Positions 1 through 8,420 of a DNA stretch of 64,000 nt are shown here, piece after piece. The stretch is from NCBI RefSeq assembly GCF_041821065.1, contig NZ_JBGUAX010000004.1:1-64000 (forward strand). Reading direction: 5' to 3'. The notes beneath the pieces were generated by a model. The model saw only the letters and a list, made by a program, of their open reading frames with translations, did not search any database and was not told the DNA's origin. Position 1 is the first letter of the stretch, and each line of letters opens with the position of its first letter. Made by a program: the position numbers and the translations under genes. This stretch comes from Egicoccus sp. AB-alg2 (GTDB lineage: Bacteria; Actinomycetota; Nitriliruptoria; Nitriliruptorales; Nitriliruptoraceae).

Positions 1-495
1 GGAGATCTGCGGGATCACCCCGGAGCTGCGGACGTTTCGCAGGAAGATGTCGCCGTAGCCGCCCAGGGAGACCACGCCCTCCTGGATGCGGGCACCGCCG
101 GAGTCGTTCAACCCGACGACCGGGACGCCCATCTTCTCCGCCAGATCCATGATCTTGACGACCTTGGCGGCGAACACCTCGCCCAGCGAGCCACCGAACG
201 CGGTGAAGTCCTGGCTGAACACGCACACCCGGCGGCCGTCGATGGTGCCGTGACCGGTCACCACCCCGTCGCCCAGGATCTTCTTCTTCTCCAGCCCGAA
301 CCCGGTCGCCCGGTGCACCGCGAACGCGTCGGTCTCGACGAACGAGCCCTCGTCGAGCAGCAGCTCGATCCGCTCGCGGGCGGTCAGCTTGCCCCGGTCG
401 TGCTGCTTGGCGATCGCCTCCTCGCCACCACCGGCGGCCGCCTCGGCCTGACGGCGACGCAACTCCTCGAGCTTGTCCTTCGTGGTCTCGGCCAC
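1..495 (-). CDS. Acyl-CoA carboxylase carboxyltransferase beta subunit, N-terminal part
   Basis: First 165 codons of an AccD/PccB-type carboxyltransferase subunit; the rest lies beyond the left edge. The family moves CO2 from carboxybiotin to acetyl-CoA or propionyl-CoA in the cytoplasm. Seen: the N-terminal block [19 protein letters not shown] (from residue 34), the acyl-CoA binding region with [13 protein letters not shown], and [13 protein letters not shown] near the cut. GTG at 495 is chosen because GAAGG lies 8 nt upstream; an in-frame GTG at 504 is possible. It is divergent from birA, whose product biotinylates the partner subunit. Acetyl versus propionyl preference cannot be read from this part. 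Confidence 0.93.
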   Translation of the reverse strand, partial: MAETTKDKLEELRRRQAEAAAGGGEEAIAKQHDRGKLTARERIELLLDEGSFVETDAFAVHRATGFGLEKKKILGDGVVTGHGTIDGRRVCVFSQDFTAFGGSLGEVFAAKVVKIMDLAEKMGVPVVGLNDSGGARIQEGVVSLGGYGDIFLRNVRSSGVIPQIS

Positions 496-606
496 GGCGA
501 ACACCTTCGGTCGGGCAGCGGGCGCTGACGGGCGGGCGGTTGCGGCGGCGACGCCGCGCGGTCGGGCATCCTAGCCTTCGCCCCCCTGCCTCCCCCGAGC
601 CGCGAG

Positions 607-1407
607 GTGCCCGTGGTCGATGACCTCGCCCGCCACGACCGCGTCGCAGCGCTGCTGGCCGGACCTCTCGCCTGGCACACCGTCGAGCACGTGGCCGAGA
701 GCACCTCGACCAGCGACCTCGCGCTGGCGCGGGCCAGGGCGGGCGCGCGGCCGGGCCTGGTGGTGGTCGCCGACCGTCAGACGGCCGGTCGTGGCCGGCA
801 GGGCCGGACCTGGCTCGACGGGCCCCGCCAGGACGCGTCGTTGCTGCTGACGGCCGTCGCCGAGGCGCCGCCCGTGCATCCGACGCTGGTCCCGCTGGCG
901 GCCGGGCTGGCCGCGGCCGATGCCATCCGCCGCGCGGGCGCCAGCCCCTGGCTGAAGTGGCCCAACGACGTCCTGCTCGACGAGCGCAAGACCGCGGGCA
1001 TCCTCGTCGAGCAGCACGCGGTTCGGAACACGCACCTGGTGCTGGTCGGCATCGGCATCAACGTCGACTGGCGTGGGGTCGACCGCGCCGGGGACCAGGG
1101 GGCATGGACCAGCGTGGCCGAGCAGACCGGCGCTGCCGTGGACCGCGGCGACCTGCTCGCCGATCTGCTGCGCGGCCTGGCGGCCTGGCTGCACTCGGTT
1201 CCCAGCGACCCGCTGCGCCTGCTGGTGTCCTACCGCGACGTCTGCGCGACCATCGGCGCGGCGGTGCGCGTGTCGTTCCCCGACGGCACGGCCGTCGAGG
1301 GACGCGCCGTCGACCTCGACCGCGAGGGACGACTGGTCGTGGACACCCCGGAGCGGCAGATGGCGGTCAGTGCCGGCGACGTCGAGCATGTCCGGGCGGC
1401 GCGCTGA
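607..1407 (+). CDS. birA: Biotin--[acetyl-CoA carboxylase] ligase
   Basis: A 266-residue biotin protein ligase: it makes biotinyl-5'-AMP and transfers biotin to the carrier lysine of biotin-dependent carboxylases. Seen: the biotinyl-AMP loop GRGRQGRTW, the catalytic KWPNDVLL motif followed by a lysine-containing GILVE segment, and a small C-terminal SH3-like domain. There is no N-terminal helix-turn-helix, so this is the monofunctional ligase and not the repressor type. It sits 111 nt from a divergent carboxylase beta subunit, its probable client complex. The GTG start has no strong ribosome binding site; GTG at 613 is an alternative. Confidence 0.95.
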   Translation: MPVVDDLARHDRVAALLAGPLAWHTVEHVAESTSTSDLALARARAGARPGLVVVADRQTAGRGRQGRTWLDGPRQDASLLLTAVAEAPPVHPTLVPLAAGLAAADAIRRAGASPWLKWPNDVLLDERKTAGILVEQHAVRNTHLVLVGIGINVDWRGVDRAGDQGAWTSVAEQTGAAVDRGDLLADLLRGLAAWLHSVPSDPLRLLVSYRDVCATIGAAVRVSFPDGTAVEGRAVDLDREGRLVVDTPERQMAVSAGDVEHVRAAR

Positions 1408-1496
1408 CGGACGCCGCAGGGCGAGGCGTGCGCACGGTTGCGCGAATAGTTGGACGTCAAAGTAGTCTGGCGGCAACACGTCGAAGGGAGCGTCCC

Positions 1497-2639
1497 GTGT
1501 CCTTGTCGTTCGCGCTCAGCCCGGAGCAGGAGGAGTTCCGGAAAGTCGTGCGCCGGTTCGCCGAGGACGTGATCGCCCCGGCGGCCGACGAGATGAACGC
1601 GCAGGCCCGCTTCCCCGTGGAGATCGTGCGGCAGATGGGCGAGCTCGGCCTGTTCGGCATCCCGTTCAGCTCCGCGTACGACGGCATGGACGGCGACTAC
1701 CTGACGCTGTGCCTGGCCATCGAGGAGCTCGGGCGGGTCGACCAGTCCATGGGCATCACCCTGGAGGCCGGGGTCGGCCTCGGCGCGGCGCCGATCGACG
1801 AGTTCGGCACCGAGGAACAGAAGCAGCGCTGGCTGCCCGAGCTGTGCCGTGGCGAGAAGCTCGGCGGGTTCGGGCTGACCGAGCCCGGCGGCGGCTCGGA
1901 CGTGTACGGCGCCACCCGCACCCGCGCCGTCCAGGACGGCGACCACTGGGTCATCAACGGCGGGAAGGTGTTCATCACCAATTCGGGCACGGAGATGACC
2001 TCGATCGTCACCGTCACCGCCTTCACCGGCGAGGACGAGATGACCTCGATCGTCGTGCCGGTCGACACCCCTGGGTTCTCCGTCGCGCCGCCCTACCGCA
2101 AGGTGGGCTGGCACGCCTCGGACACGCGCGAGCTGATCCTCGAGGACGTCCGCGTGCCGGTGGAGAACACCCTCGGCGAGCGTGGGGCCGGGTTCCGCCA
2201 GTTCCTCGCGACCCTCGACGACGGCCGCATCGCGATCTCCGCCCTGGCGGTCGGGCTCATCCAGGGCTGCGTCGACGAGTGCGTGCGCTACAGCCAGGAG
2301 CGCGAGGCGTTCGGCAAGCCGATCGGCAAGCAGCAGGCGCTGGCCTTCAAGATCGCCGACCTCGAGGTGGCCGCCCAGACCGCCCGGCAGATGTACTACT
2401 ACGCCTGCTGGCGGAAGATGGAAGGTCTGCCCTACAAGCGTGAGGCGTCCATCAGCAAGCTGTTCTCCTCCGAGCAGGCCGTCACGGCGGCGCGCGAGGC
2501 GACCCAGGTCTTCGGCGGGTACGGGTTCACGACCGAATACCGGGTCGGGCGCTTCTACCAGGACGCCAAGATCCTGGAGATCGGCGAGGGAACGAGCGAG
2601 GTGCAGCGCATGCTGATCGCCCGTTCCCTCGGCCTGTGA
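1497..2639 (+). CDS. Acyl-CoA dehydrogenase
   Basis: A 380-residue FAD-dependent acyl-CoA dehydrogenase of normal family length, catalysing alpha,beta-desaturation of an acyl-CoA with transfer of electrons to ETF. Seen: helical N-terminal domain (FALSPEQEEFRKVVRRF), the FAD/substrate segment GFGLTEPGGGSDVYG, the WVINGGKVFITN strand, and the C-terminal EIGEGTSEVQRMLIARS block whose Glu before Gly-Thr is the usual catalytic base position. Start GTG at 1497 follows GAAGGGAG at about 8 nt. Its position beside birA and a carboxylase resembles mycobacterial fadE25, but chain-length preference is unknown. It converges on the next gene with a 7-nt gap. Confidence 0.94.
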   Translation: MSLSFALSPEQEEFRKVVRRFAEDVIAPAADEMNAQARFPVEIVRQMGELGLFGIPFSSAYDGMDGDYLTLCLAIEELGRVDQSMGITLEAGVGLGAAPIDEFGTEEQKQRWLPELCRGEKLGGFGLTEPGGGSDVYGATRTRAVQDGDHWVINGGKVFITNSGTEMTSIVTVTAFTGEDEMTSIVVPVDTPGFSVAPPYRKVGWHASDTRELILEDVRVPVENTLGERGAGFRQFLATLDDGRIAISALAVGLIQGCVDECVRYSQEREAFGKPIGKQQALAFKIADLEVAAQTARQMYYYACWRKMEGLPYKREASISKLFSSEQAVTAAREATQVFGGYGFTTEYRVGRFYQDAKILEIGEGTSEVQRMLIARSLGL

Positions 2640-2646
2640 TCCGCGC

Positions 2647-3333
2647 TCAGCGGCCGCTGCCGCGGACGCTGCCGGTCAGCTTCGAGCCGTCCATCGGGTA
2701 GACCGAGCAGAGCACCATGCGGTCGCCGGCCGCGAAGGCCTCGGCCGTCGGCCAGATGGGGAACAGGTCCAGCTCCGAGGTGAGGAAGGACTGGCCCACG
2801 TACTCGTCGAAGGCCGGCACGCAGCGCTCGTCCACGAGGGTGAACACCTCCTCGTCCGACGGCAACGTGGTGCCAGCGAGTTCGAAGGCGTGGAACACCT
2901 CGTTGTCGTGCGGGTCGCCGCACGGCACGGCGGCCACGTCGGCGATCTCGACCGTCGCCTCGGACTGCGCCTCGTCGGCGCGGTCGTCGAAGCAGTCGCC
3001 GACGCGCAGGTCGCTCGCGGTCACCTTGCCGGCTGCCACGATCGTGCCGTCGGCGTCACGGTCGGCCTGGCCGAGGTAGGACAGCAGCATGCCGCCGAGG
3101 ACGATCGCCGGAACCACGAAGCGGGCCAGTGAGCGCAGCCGCGTACCGGTCGACGGCTTCGGTCCTCCGTCCGGGTCGGTCGTCGAGCCCCAGCCGGCTG
3201 CCGGGACACCCGGCGGCACGTTCGGCCACGGCGTGTCCGGGTTCGTCGTCGGGGTGTCCGGGAACGACCCCGGCCCGTTCGTGCCGGCCGGCGGGTTCGT
3301 GTTCGGGTTCGGAGGCGGTGGCAGGTCCGGCAC
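2647..3333 (-). CDS. Membrane-anchored protein with Septum_form-type domain
   Basis: A 228-residue protein: a proline/asparagine-rich cytoplasmic N-terminus of about 85 residues (PPPPNPNTNPPAG), one transmembrane segment (FVVPAIVLGGMLLSYLG), then an extracellular domain starting LRVGDCFDD with PCGDPHDNEVF, which is the pattern of the actinobacterial septum-formation/DUF4190-like family. The cysteines in VGDC, PCGDPH, ERCVP and LCSVYP are typical of that fold. Function in the family is poorly defined. Start GTG at 3333 is chosen for a GAGGA site 5 nt upstream and because it removes an atypical N-terminal extension. Confidence 0.75.
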   Translation of the reverse strand: MPDLPPPPNPNTNPPAGTNGPGSFPDTPTTNPDTPWPNVPPGVPAAGWGSTTDPDGGPKPSTGTRLRSLARFVVPAIVLGGMLLSYLGQADRDADGTIVAAGKVTASDLRVGDCFDDRADEAQSEATVEIADVAAVPCGDPHDNEVFHAFELAGTTLPSDEEVFTLVDERCVPAFDEYVGQSFLTSELDLFPIWPTAEAFAAGDRMVLCSVYPMDGSKLTGSVRGSGR

Positions 3334-3515
3334 GTGCGTCCTCGGTGAGTGTGGCGACGCAGGCGGAGCGACGTCGCGGGTCGCGGAGTATCCGGTCCGT
3401 GACGGGTCGTTGAGGTTCTTCTGAAGGCGTTGTGCGCCGTGAGCGCGACGAAGGTCCGGGGTGCGGGTCCTTACCCTGGGCAGTCCCAAGCCCGCGCGCA
3501 GGAGCCCTCGTCGAA

Positions 3516-4319
3516 GTGGCCGACAAGTACACGTCGTTGATCGCACTCGTGCTGGACGAGCCCGTCGAGGAAGTCGGCCCGATCGTCAAGGCGGCCGGGC
3601 AGACCAAGGACATCGACCGCGCCGCGCCGGTGCGTGGTGCCGGCGAAGTGGCCTACGAGGTGCACTGGGGCGGGCGGATGCAGAAGGCCGTGGTGCGGGC
3701 GCTGAAAGACGAAGGCGACGGCGCCCCGCTCCTGCGCACCGAGGCCTACATCGGCAGCGACGGCCTGACCAACGGGATGCAGCGACAGGCCCAGCTGCTG
3801 CAGGCGCTGTCGCGCCAACTGCGGGGCCGGGTGCAGGGCATCCGGGACATCACCGCGCAGGCCGAGCGCGACCAGGCGTGGATGAACCGACTGGCCATCG
3901 GCGCCGTGCAGCACGACGACGGCATCGTCACCAAGGCCGAGGGCGAGGGCACGTGGTGGGTCCGGACCCACGGCGCGGCGCGCTTCGACGTCCCCGACCT
4001 GGAGCTGTACGGCCTCAACGCCGCCCAGGTCTCGGCGGCCGAGGTGGCCCTCCAGCACGTTCACGCCCAGCTGCTGCGTGGTGGACTGCGGGCCCAGATG
4101 TCGCTCCCGGACGGGACGCTGGTCCGACTGATTCCCGTGCTCGAGGCCTGGCAACACGTGCCGCTGGACTGGCCCGGCGTCGGCAAGGCCGGCCAGCCGC
4201 GTGGCCCGGGTCTCGACGGCCCGCGGGCCACCTTGTCCATCCTGCACAAGCCGCGCCTGGGCCGGTACAAGACCGATCTGGACGGCGTCCTGGACAAGCT
4301 GCCGGCCGCCGCGTCCTGA
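3516..4319 (+). CDS. Conserved-looking protein of unknown function
   Basis: A 267-residue soluble protein that I do not recognise. The sequence has no signal peptide or membrane segment. It alternates short conserved-looking stretches: ALVLDEPVEEVGPIV near the N-terminus, YEVHWGGRMQKAVVRALKD, an arginine/glutamine-rich helical part (QRQAQLLQALSRQLRGR) that could form a coiled coil, and a C-terminal SILHKPRLGRYKTDLDGVLD. GTG at 3516 is preferred because GGAG lies 11 nt upstream, though the site is weak. It precedes an ABC exporter operon by 92 nt on the same strand, but no functional link is visible. Confidence 0.7.
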   Translation: MADKYTSLIALVLDEPVEEVGPIVKAAGQTKDIDRAAPVRGAGEVAYEVHWGGRMQKAVVRALKDEGDGAPLLRTEAYIGSDGLTNGMQRQAQLLQALSRQLRGRVQGIRDITAQAERDQAWMNRLAIGAVQHDDGIVTKAEGEGTWWVRTHGAARFDVPDLELYGLNAAQVSAAEVALQHVHAQLLRGGLRAQMSLPDGTLVRLIPVLEAWQHVPLDWPGVGKAGQPRGPGLDGPRATLSILHKPRLGRYKTDLDGVLDKLPAAAS

Positions 4320-4411
4320 CACGCACGGGCCCGGCGCGTGCGAGCGCCGCAGTTCCTCGGCCGACCCGCAGGACGACTGCTAGACACGGCCGCGTCTGGT
4401 GGGGAGTGAGC

Positions 4412-5437
4412 ATGGACGTCGAGGTCGACGGGCTCGGCAAGACCTACAAGGTTCCCGTGCGAGAGGCAGGCCTTGCCAACGCCGTCAAGAGCCTCTTTCG
4501 GCGCGAGCACCATGACGTCCGTGCGGTGGCGGATCTGAGCTTCGGCATCGAGCCGGGAGAGGTGGTCGGCTTCCTCGGCCCCAACGGTGCGGGGAAGACG
4601 ACCACGCTGAAGATGCTCTCCGGTCTGCTGCATCCCACCGCCGGTCGCGCCCACGTGCTGGGCCACACGCCGTCCCGGCGCGAGCGCGAGTACCTTGGCC
4701 AGATCACCCTGGTCATGGGCAACCGCAACCAGCTGCAGTGGGATCTGCCGGTCGTCGACTCGTTCGAGATGAACCGGGCCATCTACGGCATCGCCAGGCC
4801 GGACTTCGAACGCACCCGCGACGAACTCGTCGAGCTGCTCGAGATCGGCCAACTCGTCACCAAGCCCGTCCGCAACCTGTCACTCGGCGAGCGGATGAAG
4901 GCGGAGATCGCCGGCGCGCTGCTGCACCGCCCGCAGGTGCTGTTCCTGGACGAGCCCACGATCGGGCTCGACGTCACGATGCAGAAGCGCATCCGCACCT
5001 TCCTGGCCGAGTACAACCGGCGTCACGGCGCCAGCATCATGCTGACCAGCCACTACATGGCCGATGTCACGGCACTGTGCCGGCGGGTCATCGTCATCCA
5101 CCACGGCCGGTTGCTCTACGACGGGCCGCTCGCCGAACTGGCCCAGCGCTTCGACACCAGCAAGACGATCGGCGTCACGCTCGCCGAGCCGGGCACCGAC
5201 CTGTCCAGCTATGGCGAGGTGACCGGCGTCGACGGGCCGCGTGTCACGATCCGGGTCTCGCGGGCCGAGGCCAGCGCCGTTGCCGGCAAGCTCCTCGCCG
5301 ACCTGCAACCCACCGACCTCACCATCGAGGATCCGCCGATCGACGATGTCATCGAGCAGGTGTTCGCTGCTCCCGACTTGCCCGGCGCGGCGGACGCGAC
5401 GGCGGGCCAGGGTGTCGCCGACGGGGCGGCCGGGTGA
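4412..5437 (+). CDS. ABC-2 type exporter, ATP-binding subunit
   Basis: A 341-residue ATPase of the ABC-2 exporter class. Seen: Walker A GPNGAGKT at about residue 60, signature LSLGERMKAE, Walker B VLFLDEPTIGLD, H-loop SHYMAD, and a long C-terminal extension after the nucleotide-binding domain. ATG at 4412 follows GGGGAG by 6 nt. It overlaps the next gene by 4 nt (GTGA), and that gene overlaps a second permease by 1 nt, so the three form one translationally coupled operon coding a transporter with two different membrane subunits. The substrate cannot be told; relatives export drugs, lipids or peptides. Confidence 0.93.
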   Translation: MDVEVDGLGKTYKVPVREAGLANAVKSLFRREHHDVRAVADLSFGIEPGEVVGFLGPNGAGKTTTLKMLSGLLHPTAGRAHVLGHTPSRREREYLGQITLVMGNRNQLQWDLPVVDSFEMNRAIYGIARPDFERTRDELVELLEIGQLVTKPVRNLSLGERMKAEIAGALLHRPQVLFLDEPTIGLDVTMQKRIRTFLAEYNRRHGASIMLTSHYMADVTALCRRVIVIHHGRLLYDGPLAELAQRFDTSKTIGVTLAEPGTDLSSYGEVTGVDGPRVTIRVSRAEASAVAGKLLADLQPTDLTIEDPPIDDVIEQVFAAPDLPGAADATAGQGVADGAAG

Positions 5438-6288
5438 GCGCTCCCGCGACGGTCGGCGGCCCACGGCCGGCCCGGGTGGGGCGTGCCCGGCAGCTCCTCG
5501 ACTTCTACGCGACCGTGTCCCGCACCGCGGTGCAGGAGCAGTTCCAATACCGCACCGCCAACTACATGTACATGATCGGCATGGTGGTGGAGCCGGTCAT
5601 CTACCTCGTGGTGTGGTCGGTCGTCGCCGAGGCCAGCGGGGGCCAGGTCGGCGGCTACACCCCGGCCGGGTTCGCGGCGTACTACATCGTGTGGATGCTC
5701 GTGCGGAACATGAACATCGTGTTCACCCCGTACGGCTGGGAGTACCGCATCCGCGAGGGCCAGCTGTCGGGGATGATCGTGCGGCCGATCCATCCGCTGC
5801 ACTACGACCTGGCCTACTTCGCCGGCTGGAAGGTCATCGCGGTCGTCCTGTGGATCCCGATCGCCATCGTGCTCGGCCTGCTGTTCCGGCCCGAGTTCTC
5901 CGTCAACCTGGCCCAGGCGGCGACGTTCCTGGTGGCCATCTGGGGCGCGTACGTGATCCGCACGCTGCTGCTGTTCCTGCTCGGCATGGTCACGTTGTGG
6001 ACCACCCGGGTGGCGGCACTGTTCGAGCTGTACTTCACCGCCGAACTGCTGCTGTCCGGCCGGCTCGTACCGCTCGACCTCATGCCCGACTGGGTGCTGC
6101 GCTGGGTCGACTTCCTGCCCTTCCGCTCCACGTTCGGGTTCCCGATCGAGGCGCTGGTCGCCGACCTGTCCGGGCCGCAGCTCGTCCGTGGACTCGTGGC
6201 ACAGGCGGTGTGGATCGCGATCGGGTGGGCGGCCGCGATGCTGGTCTGGAAGCGCGCCGTCAAGCGCTACACCGCGGTGGGCAACTGA
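5434..6288 (+). CDS. ABC-2 family exporter permease, subunit 1
   Basis: A 284-residue integral membrane protein with about six hydrophobic segments. The EQFQYRTANYMYMIG opening and the YEYRIREGQLSGMIVRP-like loop (actual: WEYRIREGQLSGMIVRP) match the ABC-2 membrane family that pairs with the ATPase just upstream. The start GTG overlaps the ATPase stop codon. It is paralogous in layout to the next gene: both carry an N-terminal segment ending in QYR, then a loop with a REG-L motif, suggesting a heterodimeric channel. Confidence 0.88.
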   Translation: MSAPATVGGPRPARVGRARQLLDFYATVSRTAVQEQFQYRTANYMYMIGMVVEPVIYLVVWSVVAEASGGQVGGYTPAGFAAYYIVWMLVRNMNIVFTPYGWEYRIREGQLSGMIVRPIHPLHYDLAYFAGWKVIAVVLWIPIAIVLGLLFRPEFSVNLAQAATFLVAIWGAYVIRTLLLFLLGMVTLWTTRVAALFELYFTAELLLSGRLVPLDLMPDWVLRWVDFLPFRSTFGFPIEALVADLSGPQLVRGLVAQAVWIAIGWAAAMLVWKRAVKRYTAVGN

Positions 6289-7127
6289 TGGCGGCGCAGA
6301 CGGACGTGGCGCACCCGGCTGGGCTTGCCCGGCCGGACGCGGTCCGCCGACGCGACGTGGTCGGCACCCTCGTCCGGGTCAGCGCGCTCAACGAACTGCA
6401 GTACCGCGTCAACTTCTTCCTGCAACTGTTCCAGTCCGTCGTCGCGCTCGGCACCGCCGTCGCCGTCGTCGCCCTGGTCTACCTCTACACCCCGTCGCTG
6501 GGCGGCTGGAGCCCGTGGGAATTGATGGTCGTGGTCGGCGTCCACACGGCGCTCGGTGGCGTCATCCGCTCCCTCGTCCAGCCGTCCATGCAGTTGCTCA
6601 TGGACGACATCCGTGAAGGCAAGCTCGATTTCGCCCTGACCAAGCCGGTCGACGCGCAGCTGCTGGTCAGCTTTCGGCGCATCACCATCTGGCCGCTGGT
6701 CGACGTCGCGGTCGGGCTCGGCGTGGTGGTCGTCGCCGCCGTGCAACTCGGCGGGGGCGTCACGATCCTCGGCACAGCGGTGTTCCTCGCCGCCCTGTGC
6801 CTCGGGGCCGTGATGATCTACTGCCTGTGGCTGGTCATCACGACCGGGGCGTTCTGGGTCGTGCGCATGGAACACGTCGCGGAGCTGTTCAACGGCCTCT
6901 ACCAGGCGGGCCGCTGGCCCATCGGCCTGTTCCCGGGCTGGCTGCGGATCGTCTTCACGGTGCTGGTGCCGCTCGCCTTCGCCGTGACCCTGCCGTCGGA
7001 GGCGCTGACCGGCCGGGCGGGGCTGCTGGCGCTGGCCGGCGCCGCTGGGTTCACCGTCGCCCTGGCCGCCTTCACCCGCTGGTTCTGGCGGCTGGGCGTT
7101 CGCAACTACAGCGGCGCCAGCGCCTGA
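6288..7127 (+). CDS. ABC-2 family exporter permease, subunit 2
   Basis: A 279-residue integral membrane protein, second permease of the exporter. It shows NELQYRVNFFLQLFQS at the N-terminus and the loop DDIREGKLDFALTKPVD, equivalent to the REG-L-P loop in subunit 1, plus about six hydrophobic stretches. Its ATG overlaps the subunit 1 stop codon (TGATG), so the pair is translated together. It converges on a minus-strand gene 21 nt downstream; the spacer holds only a weak hairpin (GAGCC/GGCTC, 2-nt loop) that I would not call a terminator. Confidence 0.88.
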   Translation: MAAQTDVAHPAGLARPDAVRRRDVVGTLVRVSALNELQYRVNFFLQLFQSVVALGTAVAVVALVYLYTPSLGGWSPWELMVVVGVHTALGGVIRSLVQPSMQLLMDDIREGKLDFALTKPVDAQLLVSFRRITIWPLVDVAVGLGVVVVAAVQLGGGVTILGTAVFLAALCLGAVMIYCLWLVITTGAFWVVRMEHVAELFNGLYQAGRWPIGLFPGWLRIVFTVLVPLAFAVTLPSEALTGRAGLLALAGAAGFTVALAAFTRWFWRLGVRNYSGASA

Positions 7128-7148
7128 TCGCCACGCCCGAGCCGAGGC

Positions 7149-7631
7149 TCAGGCCGGTTCGAACGTGTCCTGGCGGCGGCGCAGCACCGCTCCGACACCC
7201 AGGAGCAGGCCGATCGTGCAGACCACGGCCGTGACGAGGAACAGCACCCCATACGTCCCCACTTCCGTGTCCGCCGTGGGAAAGCCGGTGAGGTCGTTCA
7301 CGAACAGCGCGACGTGCACCACCGGGACCGCCCACAGCGCCTGCCACGACCATCGCTCGCCGCGGCGGTAGGGACCCACGATCAGCGTGACGGCCAGCGC
7401 CACCAGTGCGAGCCCCAGCATGCCCACGCCACCGACGAGCGTCGCGACCAACTCGGTCGCCGCGGTCGTCTCCGCCTGCAGGCTGGCCCAGTCGCTGCCA
7501 CCGAGGTGGTCCACCAGGCCCTGGTTCGGCTCACGGCGCATCAGCCCGAGCGCGTACCACACGCCCATGAATGCCGTCCCGGCCAGCAGGGTCACCCAAC
7601 TGCGCTTCGGTACGGGCGTGCTCTGCTCCAT
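7149..7631 (-). CDS. Small four-helix membrane protein, unknown
   Basis: A 160-residue protein with four hydrophobic segments (around WVTLLAGTAFMGVWYALG, VGGVGMLGLALVALAVTLIV, LWAVPVVHVALFVNDL and YGVLFLVTAVVCTIGLLLG). I do not recognise a family. ATG at 7631 follows GAGGAG by 6 nt, which supports real translation. It lies 138 nt downstream of a NarL-type response regulator on the same strand, so it could be a target or last member of that unit; nothing in the sequence gives a function. Confidence 0.7.
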   Translation of the reverse strand: MEQSTPVPKRSWVTLLAGTAFMGVWYALGLMRREPNQGLVDHLGGSDWASLQAETTAATELVATLVGGVGMLGLALVALAVTLIVGPYRRGERWSWQALWAVPVVHVALFVNDLTGFPTADTEVGTYGVLFLVTAVVCTIGLLLGVGAVLRRRQDTFEPA

Positions 7632-7769
7632 CGTCTGCTCCTCGGCATCGGCCGCCGGCGGATCCGACGGCGCGACGAGGACGTTCCTCGGCGCGGTGTC
7701 CCGGCGGCAAGGGACACCGCACCCGACGGCCCGGGACCGAACCCGAGGGCGCCGTCAAGCCCGCGCGCC

Positions 7770-8420
7770 TCAGCCGAAGCGGTCGGTCGGCGCCCCGAGG
7801 CCGGCGTCGCGGGCCCTGGCCACCGCCTCCGCCCGCGAGCCGACCCCGAGCTTGGCGTAGATGCTCGTCAGGTGGTTGCGCACCGTCTTCGGGCTGAGGT
7901 GGAGGCGGGCGGCCACGCGTTGCGTCGATTCTCCCGCCGCGACGGCGGCCAGCAGCTCGCGCTCCCGGTCGCTCAACTCGGGCAGGGGCGCCGCCGTGCC
8001 TCGGGCCAGCAGACCACCGACCCGGCGGGCGACCGGTGCACCGAGGAAGGCCTCGCCGCGCGCGACGGCCGTGATGGCGCGGGACAGCTCGTCGCGGCTG
8101 GCGCCCTTCAACAGGTAGCCGCGTGCCCCAGCGCTCAGCGCGGCGGCGATCGCGCTCTCGTCCTCGAAGGTGGTGAGCACCAGCACGCCGACGTGCGGCG
8201 TCTCCCGGACCAGGCGCTCGGTCGCACGGATGCCGTCGCCGCCGGGCATGTGCAGGTCCATCAGCACGACGTCGGCGGCGAGCGACGTCGCCGCCGTCAC
8301 CGCCTGGCCACCGTCGCCGGCCTCGGCGACCACCTCGACGTCCTGGAGGGTGTCGAGCAGCAGGCGCAGGTTCGCGCGGAAGGTCTGATGGTCGTCGGCC
8401 AGGACGACACGCACGGTCAC
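7770..8420 (-). CDS. NarL/FixJ-family response regulator
   Basis: A 216-residue two-component regulator. The receiver domain has the acidic pair in VVLADDHQTF, the phospho-acceptor in DVVLMDLHMPGG and the conserved Thr/Lys sites in VLTTF and YLLKG. The C-terminal LuxR-type helix-turn-helix reads LSDRERELLAAVAAG ... TVRNHLTSIYAKLGV. GTG at 8420 overlaps the stop of the kinase gene by 4 nt, so the pair is translationally coupled and the kinase upstream is its partner. The stimulus is unknown. Confidence 0.94.
   Translation of the reverse strand: MTVRVVLADDHQTFRANLRLLLDTLQDVEVVAEAGDGGQAVTAATSLAADVVLMDLHMPGGDGIRATERLVRETPHVGVLVLTTFEDESAIAAALSAGARGYLLKGASRDELSRAITAVARGEAFLGAPVARRVGGLLARGTAAPLPELSDRERELLAAVAAGESTQRVAARLHLSPKTVRNHLTSIYAKLGVGSRAEAVARARDAGLGAPTDRFG

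Noticed and set aside
7128-7148. Terminator between the ABC-2 operon and the small membrane protein gene
   Set aside because: Only a 5-bp GAGCC/GGCTC stem with a 2-nt loop, too weak to call.
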